Shown here piece after piece: positions 1-7,800 of a stretch of DNA of 38,960 nt. Origin of the DNA: an uncultured Blautia sp. (GTDB lineage: Bacteria > Bacillota > Clostridia > Lachnospirales > Lachnospiraceae); contig NZ_CAKROJ010000017.1 in assembly GCF_934372025.1 (NCBI RefSeq), positions 1 through 38,960 on the forward strand, written 5' to 3'. The position numbers and the translations under genes were made by a program. The first letter of the stretch is position 1. Each line of letters opens with the position of its first letter. The notes under the pieces are model-generated. The model was not told the DNA's origin. It saw only the letters and a program-made list of their open reading frames with translations, and ran no database searches.

Positions 1-94
1 TGGCTCTTTCTCTGATCAGATCCGCATCCTTCTCAGAGATTGCCTTAGCAACTGACGGAATGGATCCGTTCAGTTTTTCTCCTATTATAATCAT
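1..94 (-). CDS. Methyltetrahydrofolate/corrinoid methyltransferase, N-terminal fragment (cut by window edge)
   Basis: Only the first 31 codons are present, beginning MIIIGEKLNGSIPSVAKAI, and the gene runs off the left edge. This opening matches the first strand of pterin-binding (DHPS-like TIM barrel) methyltransferases that move a methyl group between tetrahydrofolate and a corrinoid protein. The ATG is preceded by a strong AGGAGG at 9-bp spacing. It is transcribed away from the RACo-like activator at 374. That is the context expected of a corrinoid-dependent methyl-transfer or demethylation cluster. The family is inferred from the short N-terminus and the neighbours, so the exact substrate cannot be given. 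Confidence 0.65.
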   Translation of the reverse strand, partial: MIIIGEKLNGSIPSVAKAISEKDADLIRERA

Positions 95-277
95 ATTGTT
101 CCCTCCTGATGTGCCATTGTCATACACATTATCTTTTGACAGATCATTCCGCTTATATGATCCGTCCCCGCATCTTTATTTTATAATATTCCCTCGTTCC
201 AGACTTCTCTTATTTTCTGATTGATGTATACTATCTTACGATAATTATGATATTATTCTGCTTTAGCAAATCCCATA

Positions 278-306
278 TTGTCATTCCGGGCTTCAGGTGA
301 TATATT
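278..306 (+). promoter_or_regulatory. Sigma-A-type promoter for the RACo-like gene
   Basis: TTGTCA (278-283), a 17-bp spacer and TATATT (301-306) lie about 67 bp upstream of the ATG at 374. This is the best promoter match in the 279-bp divergent gap 95-373. I saw no riboswitch and no convincing opposite promoter for the methyltransferase. Confidence 0.5.
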
Positions 307-373
307 CGAGAAAAGAACTTTAAGACAGAAAGATCAAAAGGTCATTTTATGAAATCAATGGAGGAAGCAATGA

Positions 374-1834
374 ATGTGTCAACATCAGATCACAGTCCTA
401 CCTGCAAATAAAATACTGACTGCAAGCGATGGAGAGAATCTTTTACAGCTTCTTCGTCAGAACAACTGTGCTCCGGATGCACCCTGCGGTGGAAACGGAA
501 CCTGCGGCAAATGCCTGGTTTACATAAATAATCAAAAGTCTCTTGCATGTCAGACTGTAATCCATAATGATATGACTGTACGTATTCCTGATTCCTCTGC
601 AATTCAGATTATGGATCATGGACTTGATCAACACATTCAGCCGGATGGACAGGATCGATATGTGCTTGCATATGATATCGGAACCACAACTATAGTCTGT
701 TATCTTTTGGATGGAAGTTCCGGACAGGAACTGACTTATGAGAGTATCCTGAATCCCCAGACTGCTTATGGCGCAGATGTGATCTCAAGAATTGAATATG
801 TGCTGCAAAACGGTCCTTCTGAGATTCAGAGCTGTATCACCGATGCACTTTCAGAACTGGCACGCAAGGTTGCAGATAAAGCCGGCATTTCTGCCTCTGA
901 AATCACTCTTGCCTGTGTTGTCGGCAATACCGCAATGCATCATCTTTTTCTCGGGATCGATCCTGCACCACTGACCACTCCACCTTACATGCCCAAAGTA
1001 TCCAATGCCATGGAGATTCCTGCAGCCCCTCTGCTTCCTGTCCATCCTGAAGGCAAACTGCGGATTCTCCCGAACATTGCAGGATTTGTCGGTGCTGATA
1101 CCGTAAGCTGCATGACTGCACTCCACTTTGACCAGCTTGAAGAGCTGACCCTTATGATCGATATTGGCACAAACGGAGAAATGGTTCTTGGAAACAAACA
1201 CAGGCGCATCGCATGTTCCACAGCTGCCGGCCCTGCATTTGAAGGTGCCCGGATCAGCTGTGGAATGCGCGGAGCCCCTGGCGCTGTCGACCATGTTTCC
1301 GTGCAAAATGGCAGTATTTATTTTCATACGATTGGTGATATCCCACCAAAAGGAATCTGCGGTTCCGGACTTCTTGACCTGACAGCCTCACTTCTGGATA
1401 CAGGAATTCTTACAGACTCCGGCATACTGGCAGAGAGCCCTTATTATCTGGATAATTCTACTGTCAGCCTTACTCAAAAAGATATCTCTGAACTTCAGCT
1501 TGCCAAATCTGCAATTCGTTCCGGAATTGAACTGCTTGCCAACAAGATGAGTGTAAATATCTCAGATATCCAGAAGGTATATCTTGCAGGTGCGTTTGGA
1601 AGCTATATGAATCCTGCTTCTGCCTGCCGCATCGGCATGATTCCATCCATACTTCTTGACCGGATCAAGGCAGTCGGAAACATCGCCGGTGAAGGTGCCA
1701 AACTGTGCGCACTGAATCGCCGGGAATTTGTTCATAGCCAGATACTGGCAGCAAAGACTGAGTTTCTCGAACTTGCATCCTGTCCGGAATTTCAGGATTG
1801 CTATATAGATCATTTAATGTTTGGAAGGGAATAG
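374..1834 (+). CDS. RACo-like corrinoid activation protein (2Fe-2S ferredoxin + ASKHA/DUF4445)
   Basis: A 486-residue protein. The N-terminus is a plant-type 2Fe-2S ferredoxin domain (residues 1-70) with the ligand spacing Cys38-x5-Cys44-x2-Cys47...Cys59. From about residue 96 to the end is an actin-like ATPase (ASKHA) region, with phosphate-binding loops YDIGTTT and IDIGTNGE. RACo-family proteins use ATP to reduce inactive Co(II) corrinoid proteins to Co(I) so that methyl transfer can resume. This one is shorter than the roughly 630-residue acetogen RACo. GGAGGA lies 8 bp before the ATG. An out-of-frame ATG at 370 is ignored. The downstream DUF2284 gene follows after 6 bp, so the two are co-transcribed. 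No corrinoid protein gene is visible here. Confidence 0.85.
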   Translation: MCQHQITVLPANKILTASDGENLLQLLRQNNCAPDAPCGGNGTCGKCLVYINNQKSLACQTVIHNDMTVRIPDSSAIQIMDHGLDQHIQPDGQDRYVLAYDIGTTTIVCYLLDGSSGQELTYESILNPQTAYGADVISRIEYVLQNGPSEIQSCITDALSELARKVADKAGISASEITLACVVGNTAMHHLFLGIDPAPLTTPPYMPKVSNAMEIPAAPLLPVHPEGKLRILPNIAGFVGADTVSCMTALHFDQLEELTLMIDIGTNGEMVLGNKHRRIACSTAAGPAFEGARISCGMRGAPGAVDHVSVQNGSIYFHTIGDIPPKGICGSGLLDLTASLLDTGILTDSGILAESPYYLDNSTVSLTQKDISELQLAKSAIRSGIELLANKMSVNISDIQKVYLAGAFGSYMNPASACRIGMIPSILLDRIKAVGNIAGEGAKLCALNRREFVHSQILAAKTEFLELASCPEFQDCYIDHLMFGRE

Positions 1835-1840
1835 AAAGAT

Positions 1841-2371
1841 ATGAATTATGAACAACTCAGAGAAATGGCCCTGGATTCAGGTTTTTCTTATACTGCGCCA
1901 CTGAACACAGATACAATCGAACTGAAACAGGAAGTCCGCGACATGTGTGCGCAGGGCTGCCAGCAATATGCCAAACGCTGGAGCTGTCCTCCGGGATGCG
2001 GTTCTCTGGAAGAACTCCGCGGAAATATTAATTCTTATAAAGAGGGGATTCTTGTACAGACTGTTACAAAATTAGAGGATGAGTTTGATTGGGACGGAAT
2101 GATGAAGGCGCAGAATCTTCACCAGGAACATTTCCTTACATTCCTCGAAAGACTCCACGCCTCTTATTCTTCGTTTCTGCCACTTGGAACCGGCTGCTGC
2201 ATGATCTGCGAAACATGCACCTATCCGGACACTCCATGTCGTTTTCCTGAAAAAAAGATTTCTTCCATGGAAGCATACGGTATGCTCGTTTCAGAAATCT
2301 GCCAGAAGAACCAGTTAAAATATTACTATGGTTCTAACACCATATCTTATGTGGCATGTGTTCTATTTTAA
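1841..2371 (+). CDS. DUF2284 cysteine-rich metal-binding protein
   Basis: A 176-residue cytoplasmic protein with two cysteine-rich blocks. The first, around residues 37-56, contains MCAQGC followed by WSCPPGCG. The second, around 123-138, contains GCCMICETC and later PCRF. This pattern is that of DUF2284, a family predicted to bind metal or an Fe-S cluster and often found near corrinoid methyltransferases. The biochemical role is unknown. The SD GGAAGGG overlaps the end of the RACo-like gene, with a 6-bp gap, pointing to translational coupling. Its 3' end overlaps the convergent asparaginase gene by 38 bp, so no terminator separates them. Confidence 0.8.
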   Translation: MNYEQLREMALDSGFSYTAPLNTDTIELKQEVRDMCAQGCQQYAKRWSCPPGCGSLEELRGNINSYKEGILVQTVTKLEDEFDWDGMMKAQNLHQEHFLTFLERLHASYSSFLPLGTGCCMICETCTYPDTPCRFPEKKISSMEAYGMLVSEICQKNQLKYYYGSNTISYVACVLF

Positions 2372-3356
2372 CCTCTCCTGCAATATTCATAGAAAAATAC
2401 TCTTTCATCTCACGGAGATCATCGGTCTGGCCAAGCACCCACATAAGCTTGGTCACGGCTGCTTCTGTCGTCATATCATATGCCTGGATCACACCTTTTT
2501 CCAGTGCAAGACGCCCTGTTTCATACACGGAAAGATTGCTGCCCTCATACAGACACTGACTTCCGGCAAGCACCAGCATTCCCTTGTCGATCACTTCACC
2601 GACTTTTCCTGTGAAATCGTTTTTTACAAAAGGCATTCCACCCAGACCAAATCCTTCGATATAAACCGCTCTGTAACCTTTTTCATAATACATATCCAAT
2701 ATCTCCGGACTGATTCCCGGATATAATTTTAAAAGAGCCACCTTATCAGAATAAGACGTCTGTGGTTTGAAAATTCCTTTTTTATCGACAAGGTTTTTTT
2801 CGAATACACGAAGCCCCAGAGAGCTGATTTCTCCTACGTTTGGATAATTGATACTTTCAAAAGCATCAAAACTCATAGTACGGACTTTGGACGCTCTGCA
2901 GCCAAGCATAACTTTACGGTTGAATGCAACAAAAACTCCAGGATATCCACTGGCAGCCATATGAATCCCACAACGGCAGTTTTCCAGTGCATCTGCCACA
3001 GGATTCGCAATAGACAGCTGGCTTCCGGTTACCACGACCGGAATTGAAATATTCTGCAGCATAAATGACAGCATTGCAGAGGTATATGCCAGTGTGTCTG
3101 TTCCATGGATCACTACAATCCCCTGATAATCATAGCTTCTCTCTGCGATCAGCGTTGCAAGTCCGGTCCAGTCCTCCGGACCGATATTAGAACTGTCCAA
3201 CGAACAGAAATCTTCTGCTTCCAATTCCAGATTCCTGGAGACCATTCGCAATTCTTCAAGCATATCTCCACTGTTCATCCCCGGAACCAGTCCGTTGGAA
3301 CCTTTTACAGAGGAAAGAGTTCCCCCGGTATTTATGATCAGGATTCTCTTTTGCAT
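2334..3356 (-). CDS. ansA: L-asparaginase, type I (AnsA-like)
   Basis: A 340-residue protein that hydrolyses L-asparagine to aspartate and ammonia. The N-terminal catalytic threonine motif is NTGGTLSS (Thr13). The second catalytic motif is VIHGTDTLAYT. The length is normal for cytoplasmic type I asparaginases (about 335-340) and there is no signal peptide, which argues against the periplasmic type II enzyme. AAGGAGA precedes the ATG. It lies 37 bp downstream of the HPt gene on the same strand and may be read from the same transcript, though no functional link to c-di-GMP is evident. The last 13 codons overlap the end of the convergent DUF2284 gene. Confidence 0.88.
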   Translation of the reverse strand: MQKRILIINTGGTLSSVKGSNGLVPGMNSGDMLEELRMVSRNLELEAEDFCSLDSSNIGPEDWTGLATLIAERSYDYQGIVVIHGTDTLAYTSAMLSFMLQNISIPVVVTGSQLSIANPVADALENCRCGIHMAASGYPGVFVAFNRKVMLGCRASKVRTMSFDAFESINYPNVGEISSLGLRVFEKNLVDKKGIFKPQTSYSDKVALLKLYPGISPEILDMYYEKGYRAVYIEGFGLGGMPFVKNDFTGKVGEVIDKGMLVLAGSQCLYEGSNLSVYETGRLALEKGVIQAYDMTTEAAVTKLMWVLGQTDDLREMKEYFSMNIAGEVKIEHMPHKIWC

Positions 3357-3393
3357 ACCTGAAAATTCTCCTTATATTGTTTTTTCTGCCTTA

Positions 3394-3744
3394 TTAATCA
3401 ACCTTATGTAATATCTCACAGGTTCTGTTGTACTCTTTTTCTACTGCTGCAAACAATTCCTCTGTACCATTCACATTTTCTGCCCCACGAAGCTTTTCTG
3501 TCAGTTCCTGGCTTGGTACCAGAAGCCTGTCAAATCCAAGATTCAGGCAGATGCCCTTCAGTGTATGTGCGGCACGGAATGCTGTTTCTGTATCTTCAGC
3601 TTCTAATGATGTTTTTAATTCCTGAAAGCTTGGATCATCCAGAAACTTGAGGGCAAATTTCTTTACCAGAGCTTCGCTTACAAGTCTGTTCTGTACTTTA
3701 TCGAAATCAGATCCTAATTTCTCATAACATTCTCTGACTGTCAT
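3394..3744 (-). CDS. Stand-alone HPt (histidine phosphotransfer) domain protein
   Basis: A 116-residue all-helical protein with the HPt signature AAHTLKG, giving His60 as the phospho-accepting histidine. HPt proteins relay phosphate between receiver domains in multistep phosphorelays. It follows the GGDEF-REC-HD-GYP gene by 12 bp. The upstream stop codon TAG lies within its SD sequence (TAGGAGA), so the two are translationally coupled. The natural inference is that it phosphorylates or drains the receiver domain (Asp357) of that protein. No histidine kinase is encoded nearby, so the phosphate source must lie elsewhere. Confidence 0.85.
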   Translation of the reverse strand: MTVRECYEKLGSDFDKVQNRLVSEALVKKFALKFLDDPSFQELKTSLEAEDTETAFRAAHTLKGICLNLGFDRLLVPSQELTEKLRGAENVNGTEELFAAVEKEYNRTCEILHKVD

Positions 3745-3756
3745 ACCATTTGTCTC

Positions 3757-5916
3757 CTATTCAAAAAAATTTTTTAGCATATCATTCATCAGAATTTTGG
3801 TTTTCCCCCCCCCCCTGGAAAAATCGGCACTTTCCGGATTTCCAAGATCTGTATATTCTTTTTCCATATTTTTAGAGACAGCATCCATGAAATCCTCTTT
3901 TACATGCTCAAAGTTCTGAAGTTTTGCTGTTTTTTCTTCCTTCTGAAATGGATTTCCTTCCTGGGTACTTCCTTTTACTTTATCTTTGATCCTATCCTGA
4001 ATATCTAACAGACATTCCAGGAGGATTGGATTAAATGTTCCACATTCTCCATTCAGAATCATCTGAATTGCTTTCTCGTGAGAGCACGCTTTTTTGTAAA
4101 CCCGCTCACTCACCAGTGCATCGTATACGTCTGCAAGTGCAACAACCTGGGCTGAGATTGGTATCTCATCACCCTTAAGTCCATCCGGATATCCTTTTCC
4201 ATCATATCTCTCATGATGCCATCTGCATATCTGATAAGCAACTCGCATCAATTCCTCATCCTGATATTCTTCCATATTTTCGAGAATTCTGGCTCCGATG
4301 ATTGTGTGCTCCTGCATGATCTTACGTTCTTCCTCTGTAAATCTCCCAGGTTTATTCAAAATCTTATCATCAATGCCAATCTTGCCAATATCATGCAGCG
4401 CAGATGCCGTAGTGATCAACAGGCGCTCCGACCATGTAACATTATATTTATCCGTTCGCTGTACAAGTCTCTCAAGAAGCATTCCGGTAAGTATATTAAT
4501 ATTAAGTACATGACTTCCACTTTCACCATTACGGAATTCTACAATCTGACTCAGGATTCCAACCATCATACGATTATTCTTTTCTTTTTCATATACCTGA
4601 TTGGTGATCAAAGTGATCAGACGTCTCTGTTTTGCATAAAGTTTGATCATATTAAAGATTCTTCGATGAACAACTCCTGCATCAAATGGACGATTAATAT
4701 AATCTGAAACTCCCATTTCATATGCTTTTCGGACGCTTTCCGTGGAATCTTCACTTGAAATCATAATGACCGGTATATCTTCAAGATAGTGATGACGATT
4801 CATATAATCCAGAACACCAAAACCGTCCATTCCAGGCATAACAATATCAAGCAGAACCAGTGAAATTCCTCTCTCATATTTTCTCAGCATGTCTACAGCG
4901 GTCTCACCACTACTTGCCTCAATAATATCATATTCATCGCTTAAAATCTCAGACAGGATTGTACGGTTCATTTCTGAATCATCCACGATCAGAATTCTGT
5001 ATTTATGAGTTTTGGATGTTTCTCCATATTCGATATCATCCATAATTTCTTCATCATGTTCTGTCACGACCATATTTTTGCAGTTTTTTGCCTGATACAT
5101 AAACTGATCTGCCTTATGGATCACATTCTCCAGTGCATTCCCCGACTCGGATAACACGCCTCCAATACTTACCGATATATGAAGCTGCGAATATCCGGGC
5201 ACTTTCGCAGCATAGATTTTTTCCTGAATCTGTTTCAGCTTGTTATTAAAGACCTGCTCTGTTATATTCGGCATTATAAGCAGAAATTCATCGCCACCCA
5301 TTCGGATCAGTGTATCCGTGCGACGTGTATTCGATTTGATAATCCCAACAACTGTAGTTAATGCCAGATCTCCTGCATTGTGACCAAACGTATCATTATA
5401 AATTTTGAAATCATCCATGTCAATCATTGCAACGCCAGCAGCCATATCCGATTTTTTGATCTGTTCTTCGTAATAACGTCTGTTATAAATTCCTGTTAAT
5501 GCATCCGTATATAATGCTTTGTTATAACAGGAAAGCTGCCTGAGCAGTTCCATTCGTCCATCATCATCCATAATCGTGTCCGTTTTCATGGCATTGATCA
5601 GTTCCAGGACATATGGCTTATCATCAATTTCCACATATTTGGAAATCACCTGGTAAATAGTAGAATTCAGATATTCCAGTTTCAGCAATTCTGTTTTTTT
5701 CTCCAAAGCCTCTCTGGAAGTACAGTTTTTACATCGTGTTCCCCTCTTCCAGAAGTCATAACATTTGCATGGAAATCCATCCTCATTTGTTTCGCCTTCC
5801 AGGTTTCCGGTTTCCAGTACATCTGCATCTAATAACCGAGCAAATTCAAATACTTTTCTAAGTTGTGCTATCATCTCTTCAGATTCCTGCTTTGTCATTG
5901 CAGTATCTTTATTCAT
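3757..5916 (-). CDS. Hybrid c-di-GMP protein: Cys-rich PAS-like + GGDEF + REC + HD-GYP
   Basis: A 719-residue cytoplasmic protein. Residues 1-110 look PAS-like, with a Cys50-x-Cys52...Cys62-x2-Cys65 cluster that could bind metal or sense redox. GGDEF diguanylate cyclase: intact active site GGDEF at 207-211 and an RRTD inhibitory site (198-201) five residues before it. Receiver domain at about 306-430 with phospho-acceptor Asp357 (LLDIVMPG). HD-GYP phosphodiesterase at about 455-640 with HDIGKIGI (His508-Asp509) and GYP at 575-577. Both synthesis and hydrolysis of c-di-GMP therefore look possible. I chose ATG 5916 (GGAAGG upstream) over a TTG at 5967. The 11-bp G tract at 3805-3815 encodes Gly702-704, just before the C-terminus. 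Confidence 0.88.
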   Translation of the reverse strand: MNKDTAMTKQESEEMIAQLRKVFEFARLLDADVLETGNLEGETNEDGFPCKCYDFWKRGTRCKNCTSREALEKKTELLKLEYLNSTIYQVISKYVEIDDKPYVLELINAMKTDTIMDDDGRMELLRQLSCYNKALYTDALTGIYNRRYYEEQIKKSDMAAGVAMIDMDDFKIYNDTFGHNAGDLALTTVVGIIKSNTRRTDTLIRMGGDEFLLIMPNITEQVFNNKLKQIQEKIYAAKVPGYSQLHISVSIGGVLSESGNALENVIHKADQFMYQAKNCKNMVVTEHDEEIMDDIEYGETSKTHKYRILIVDDSEMNRTILSEILSDEYDIIEASSGETAVDMLRKYERGISLVLLDIVMPGMDGFGVLDYMNRHHYLEDIPVIMISSEDSTESVRKAYEMGVSDYINRPFDAGVVHRRIFNMIKLYAKQRRLITLITNQVYEKEKNNRMMVGILSQIVEFRNGESGSHVLNINILTGMLLERLVQRTDKYNVTWSERLLITTASALHDIGKIGIDDKILNKPGRFTEEERKIMQEHTIIGARILENMEEYQDEELMRVAYQICRWHHERYDGKGYPDGLKGDEIPISAQVVALADVYDALVSERVYKKACSHEKAIQMILNGECGTFNPILLECLLDIQDRIKDKVKGSTQEGNPFQKEEKTAKLQNFEHVKEDFMDAVSKNMEKEYTDLGNPESADFSRGGGKTKILMNDMLKNFFE
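3805..3815 (-). repeat. Homopolymeric G tract (11 bp, C on plus strand) inside the c-di-GMP gene
   Basis: Eleven consecutive C on the plus strand read as AGG GGG GGG GGG in the gene (Arg-Gly-Gly-Gly), 15 codons before the stop. Loss or gain of one G would replace the last dozen or so residues by short alternative tails, with TGA stops reached within about 4 or 8 codons after the tract. Neither frame would fuse the gene to the downstream HPt frame. Confidence 0.9.
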
Positions 5917-5991
5917 CTGTTCTAATCCTTCCCATAACCATACTTTATCACTACTCACTATAACCAACTTTTACACAAATTAATATTTTTT

Positions 5992-6020
5992 ATTATAACA
6001 TTCCATATATATCGCGTAAA
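5992..6020 (-). promoter_or_regulatory. Sigma-A-type promoter for the GGDEF-REC-HD-GYP gene
   Basis: On the minus strand TTTACG (6020-6015), a 17-bp spacer and TATAAT (5997-5992) lie about 75 bp upstream of the ATG at 5916. The -10 is a perfect consensus. The alternative TTG start at 5967 would leave a leader of only about 20 bases and lacks an SD, supporting the start at 5916. Confidence 0.6.
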
Positions 6021-6033
6021 GTTGAATATTCAT

Positions 6034-6060
6034 GTTACTGTTCACTCCGTTCACAGCAAC
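6034..6060. repeat. 27-bp imperfect hairpin related to the 5' end of the 35406 repeat
   Basis: GTTACTGT (6034-6041) and ACAGCAAC (6053-6060) form an imperfect stem. Aligned without gaps to 35406-35432, about 20 of 27 positions agree. It sits in the 273-bp divergent gap 5917-6189, just upstream of the promoter at 5992-6020. It may be a degenerate or partial copy of the same repeat family. Confidence 0.4.
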
Positions 6061-6189
6061 TTGGTCGTTACTATATCTCCCAAAACAGCCTTTTTTATCT
6101 GGAAGAAACTCCTTTTTTGTGATAATCTAGATAGGTACAATTTGCACACAAAGATATTCAGGCAAATGCCTGCAGAAGGGAGAATATAA

Positions 6190-6576
6190 ATGCTTCAGGA
6201 CGATTATATACTGCGACAGATTCGTGAAATGGTTCGTGCAGTCATGAAGATGTTATTCCAGGTAAGTGCTTCCGAGCTGACCCCGGAAGTTATCGAAGAC
6301 ACAGATGCCAGACAGATACTTACAAATTTAAATGATCTGGTTGATAATGGCAGAATTGATGATGCCGAAAATCAGCTGTACGAGATGACCTGTGAAGGAG
6401 ACCGTCAGAATCTTGAAATTGGACTTCTGTTTTATTACCACCTCAACAGCAAGGATGATGAGTTTCTGGAAGCCAACAATTTCAGCCGTGAAGAAATCAT
6501 GACCGGCATTCAGGATCTCGCGGATCGTTACAATCTGAGTGGAATTGCAGAAGCTTTCCGCACTGAAATTCTGTGA
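6190..6576 (+). CDS. DUF6483 family protein
   Basis: A 128-residue acidic, probably all-helical soluble protein beginning MLQDDYILRQIREMVRAVMK, the pattern I associate with DUF6483. Function is unknown. There is no signal peptide or membrane segment and no catalytic motif that I can identify. AAGGGAG lies just before the ATG. It is followed after 16 bp by the DUF4317 gene on the same strand, and a terminator follows that gene, so the two form a short operon. Confidence 0.75.
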   Translation: MLQDDYILRQIREMVRAVMKMLFQVSASELTPEVIEDTDARQILTNLNDLVDNGRIDDAENQLYEMTCEGDRQNLEIGLLFYYHLNSKDDEFLEANNFSREEIMTGIQDLADRYNLSGIAEAFRTEIL

Positions 6577-6592
6577 AACAGGAGCTATACAT

Positions 6593-7753
6593 ATGAATAA
6601 AAAAGAAATATCCGAAATCAAAAAACAGTTTTCGCCAAATAATTGCGCAATCACGCGAATCTGCGGCTGTTATGTTGACGGCGAAAAAAACAAAAAAACT
6701 GAACTGAAAGAAGCATTTCTTTCTCTGTCTGAAGAAGAAATGTTCAAATACTTTGAAATTTTCAAAAAAACATTATCCGGCACTGTCGGCAAAAATCTGA
6801 TCAACATGGAGTTCCCTCTTGAACAGGAAAAGGAAGGCGGCACACAGGAATTTCTTCTGAAACTCCGTGGAAGCAAACTTCAGGATAATGCTATCCTCGA
6901 AGAATTTTACGACAAAATCATTGAAAATTATGATTATGGTGAGAATTATTATATTATCCTGATCCATGCTGTTTATGATATTCCTGGTAAATCTTCCGAT
7001 GGTCAGGAAATGTTTGATGCATCCGATGAGATCTACGACCACATTCTCTGCAGCATCTGTCCGGTCAATCTCTCTAAAGCAGGACTCTGTTACAATGCTG
7101 AAACCAACAATATCGAAGACCGCATTCGTGACTGGATTGTAGAAATGCCGGATCTGGGCTTCCTTTTCCCGGTATTTAATGACCGTAGCACGGATATTCA
7201 CGGACTTCTGTACTACAGCAAAAATGCAGAGCAGCTCCGCAGCACTTTCATCGACGAAATGTTTGGATGTACAACACCCCTTTCTGCCGGTGGACAGCGC
7301 GATTCTTTTAATGCACTTGTTGAAGAGACTCTTGGCGAGGATTGTGCTTATGACACCGTTATGAATATTCACGAAAAACTGAATGAATGGGTAGAGTCCC
7401 AAAAGGATTCTCCTGATCCGGCTGTACTGACCAAACCAGAGGTGAAACGCCTGTTTGAAGAATGCGGTGTCGAGGATGAAAGACTGGAAACCTTTGATCA
7501 GACTTATGAGGCGATTGCCGGAGAAAATGCTTCTCTTATGGCTGCCAATATTACCAATACCAGACGAACAGAAATCAAAACGCCTGATGTTATCATTCAT
7601 GTTGACCCGGACCGTGCAGCACTGATTGAGACACAGATCATCGATGGACGTAAATGCATTGTAATTCCTATGGAAGGCGATGTAGAAATTAACGGTATCC
7701 ATGTTTCCGGAGGAAACAGTACCAGCTCCGAACCTGATTCAGAAGAATTTTGA
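6593..7753 (+). CDS. DUF4317 family protein
   Basis: A 386-residue soluble protein starting MNKKEISEIKKQF, followed by the ITRICGCYVDGEK segment typical of DUF4317 proteins of Clostridia. Other conserved-looking blocks are LICSICPV-like (HILCSICPVNLSK) and FLFPVFNDRSTDIH. The function is not known. I took the ATG at 6593 because GGAGC lies 7 bp upstream, while a frame extension to 6539 would run back into the DUF6483 gene. The C-terminal 30 residues are Ser/Glu-rich and look disordered. A strong terminator follows 14 bp after the stop. Confidence 0.8.
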   Translation: MNKKEISEIKKQFSPNNCAITRICGCYVDGEKNKKTELKEAFLSLSEEEMFKYFEIFKKTLSGTVGKNLINMEFPLEQEKEGGTQEFLLKLRGSKLQDNAILEEFYDKIIENYDYGENYYIILIHAVYDIPGKSSDGQEMFDASDEIYDHILCSICPVNLSKAGLCYNAETNNIEDRIRDWIVEMPDLGFLFPVFNDRSTDIHGLLYYSKNAEQLRSTFIDEMFGCTTPLSAGGQRDSFNALVEETLGEDCAYDTVMNIHEKLNEWVESQKDSPDPAVLTKPEVKRLFEECGVEDERLETFDQTYEAIAGENASLMAANITNTRRTEIKTPDVIIHVDPDRAALIETQIIDGRKCIVIPMEGDVEINGIHVSGGNSTSSEPDSEEF

Positions 7754-7766
7754 TCATGAATCACAA

Positions 7767-7788
7767 GAACCCCGCAAATGCGGGGTTC
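7767..7788. terminator. Bidirectional intrinsic terminator
   Basis: A perfect 9-bp stem GAACCCCGC / GCGGGGTTC with a 4-base AAAT loop lies between the convergent DUF4317 (plus) and FKBP lipoprotein (minus) genes. On the plus strand it is followed by a short T-rich stretch (CTGTTGTTT). Confidence 0.75.
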
Positions 7789-7800
7789 CTGTTGTTTATC

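Noticed and set aside
95..373. Cobalamin riboswitch ahead of the corrinoid genes
   Set aside because: No B12-box-like conserved core or suitable long leader is visible. A simple promoter explains the plus-strand gene.
851..1327. A 158-codon minus-strand frame inside the RACo-like gene
   Set aside because: It is antisense to the ASKHA ATPase region with clear motifs and lacks an SD or a recognisable domain.
3744..3815. G-tract slippage creating a fusion of the c-di-GMP protein to HPt
   Set aside because: Reading both shifted frames by hand gives stop codons within about 4 and 8 codons after the tract, so neither continues into the HPt frame.
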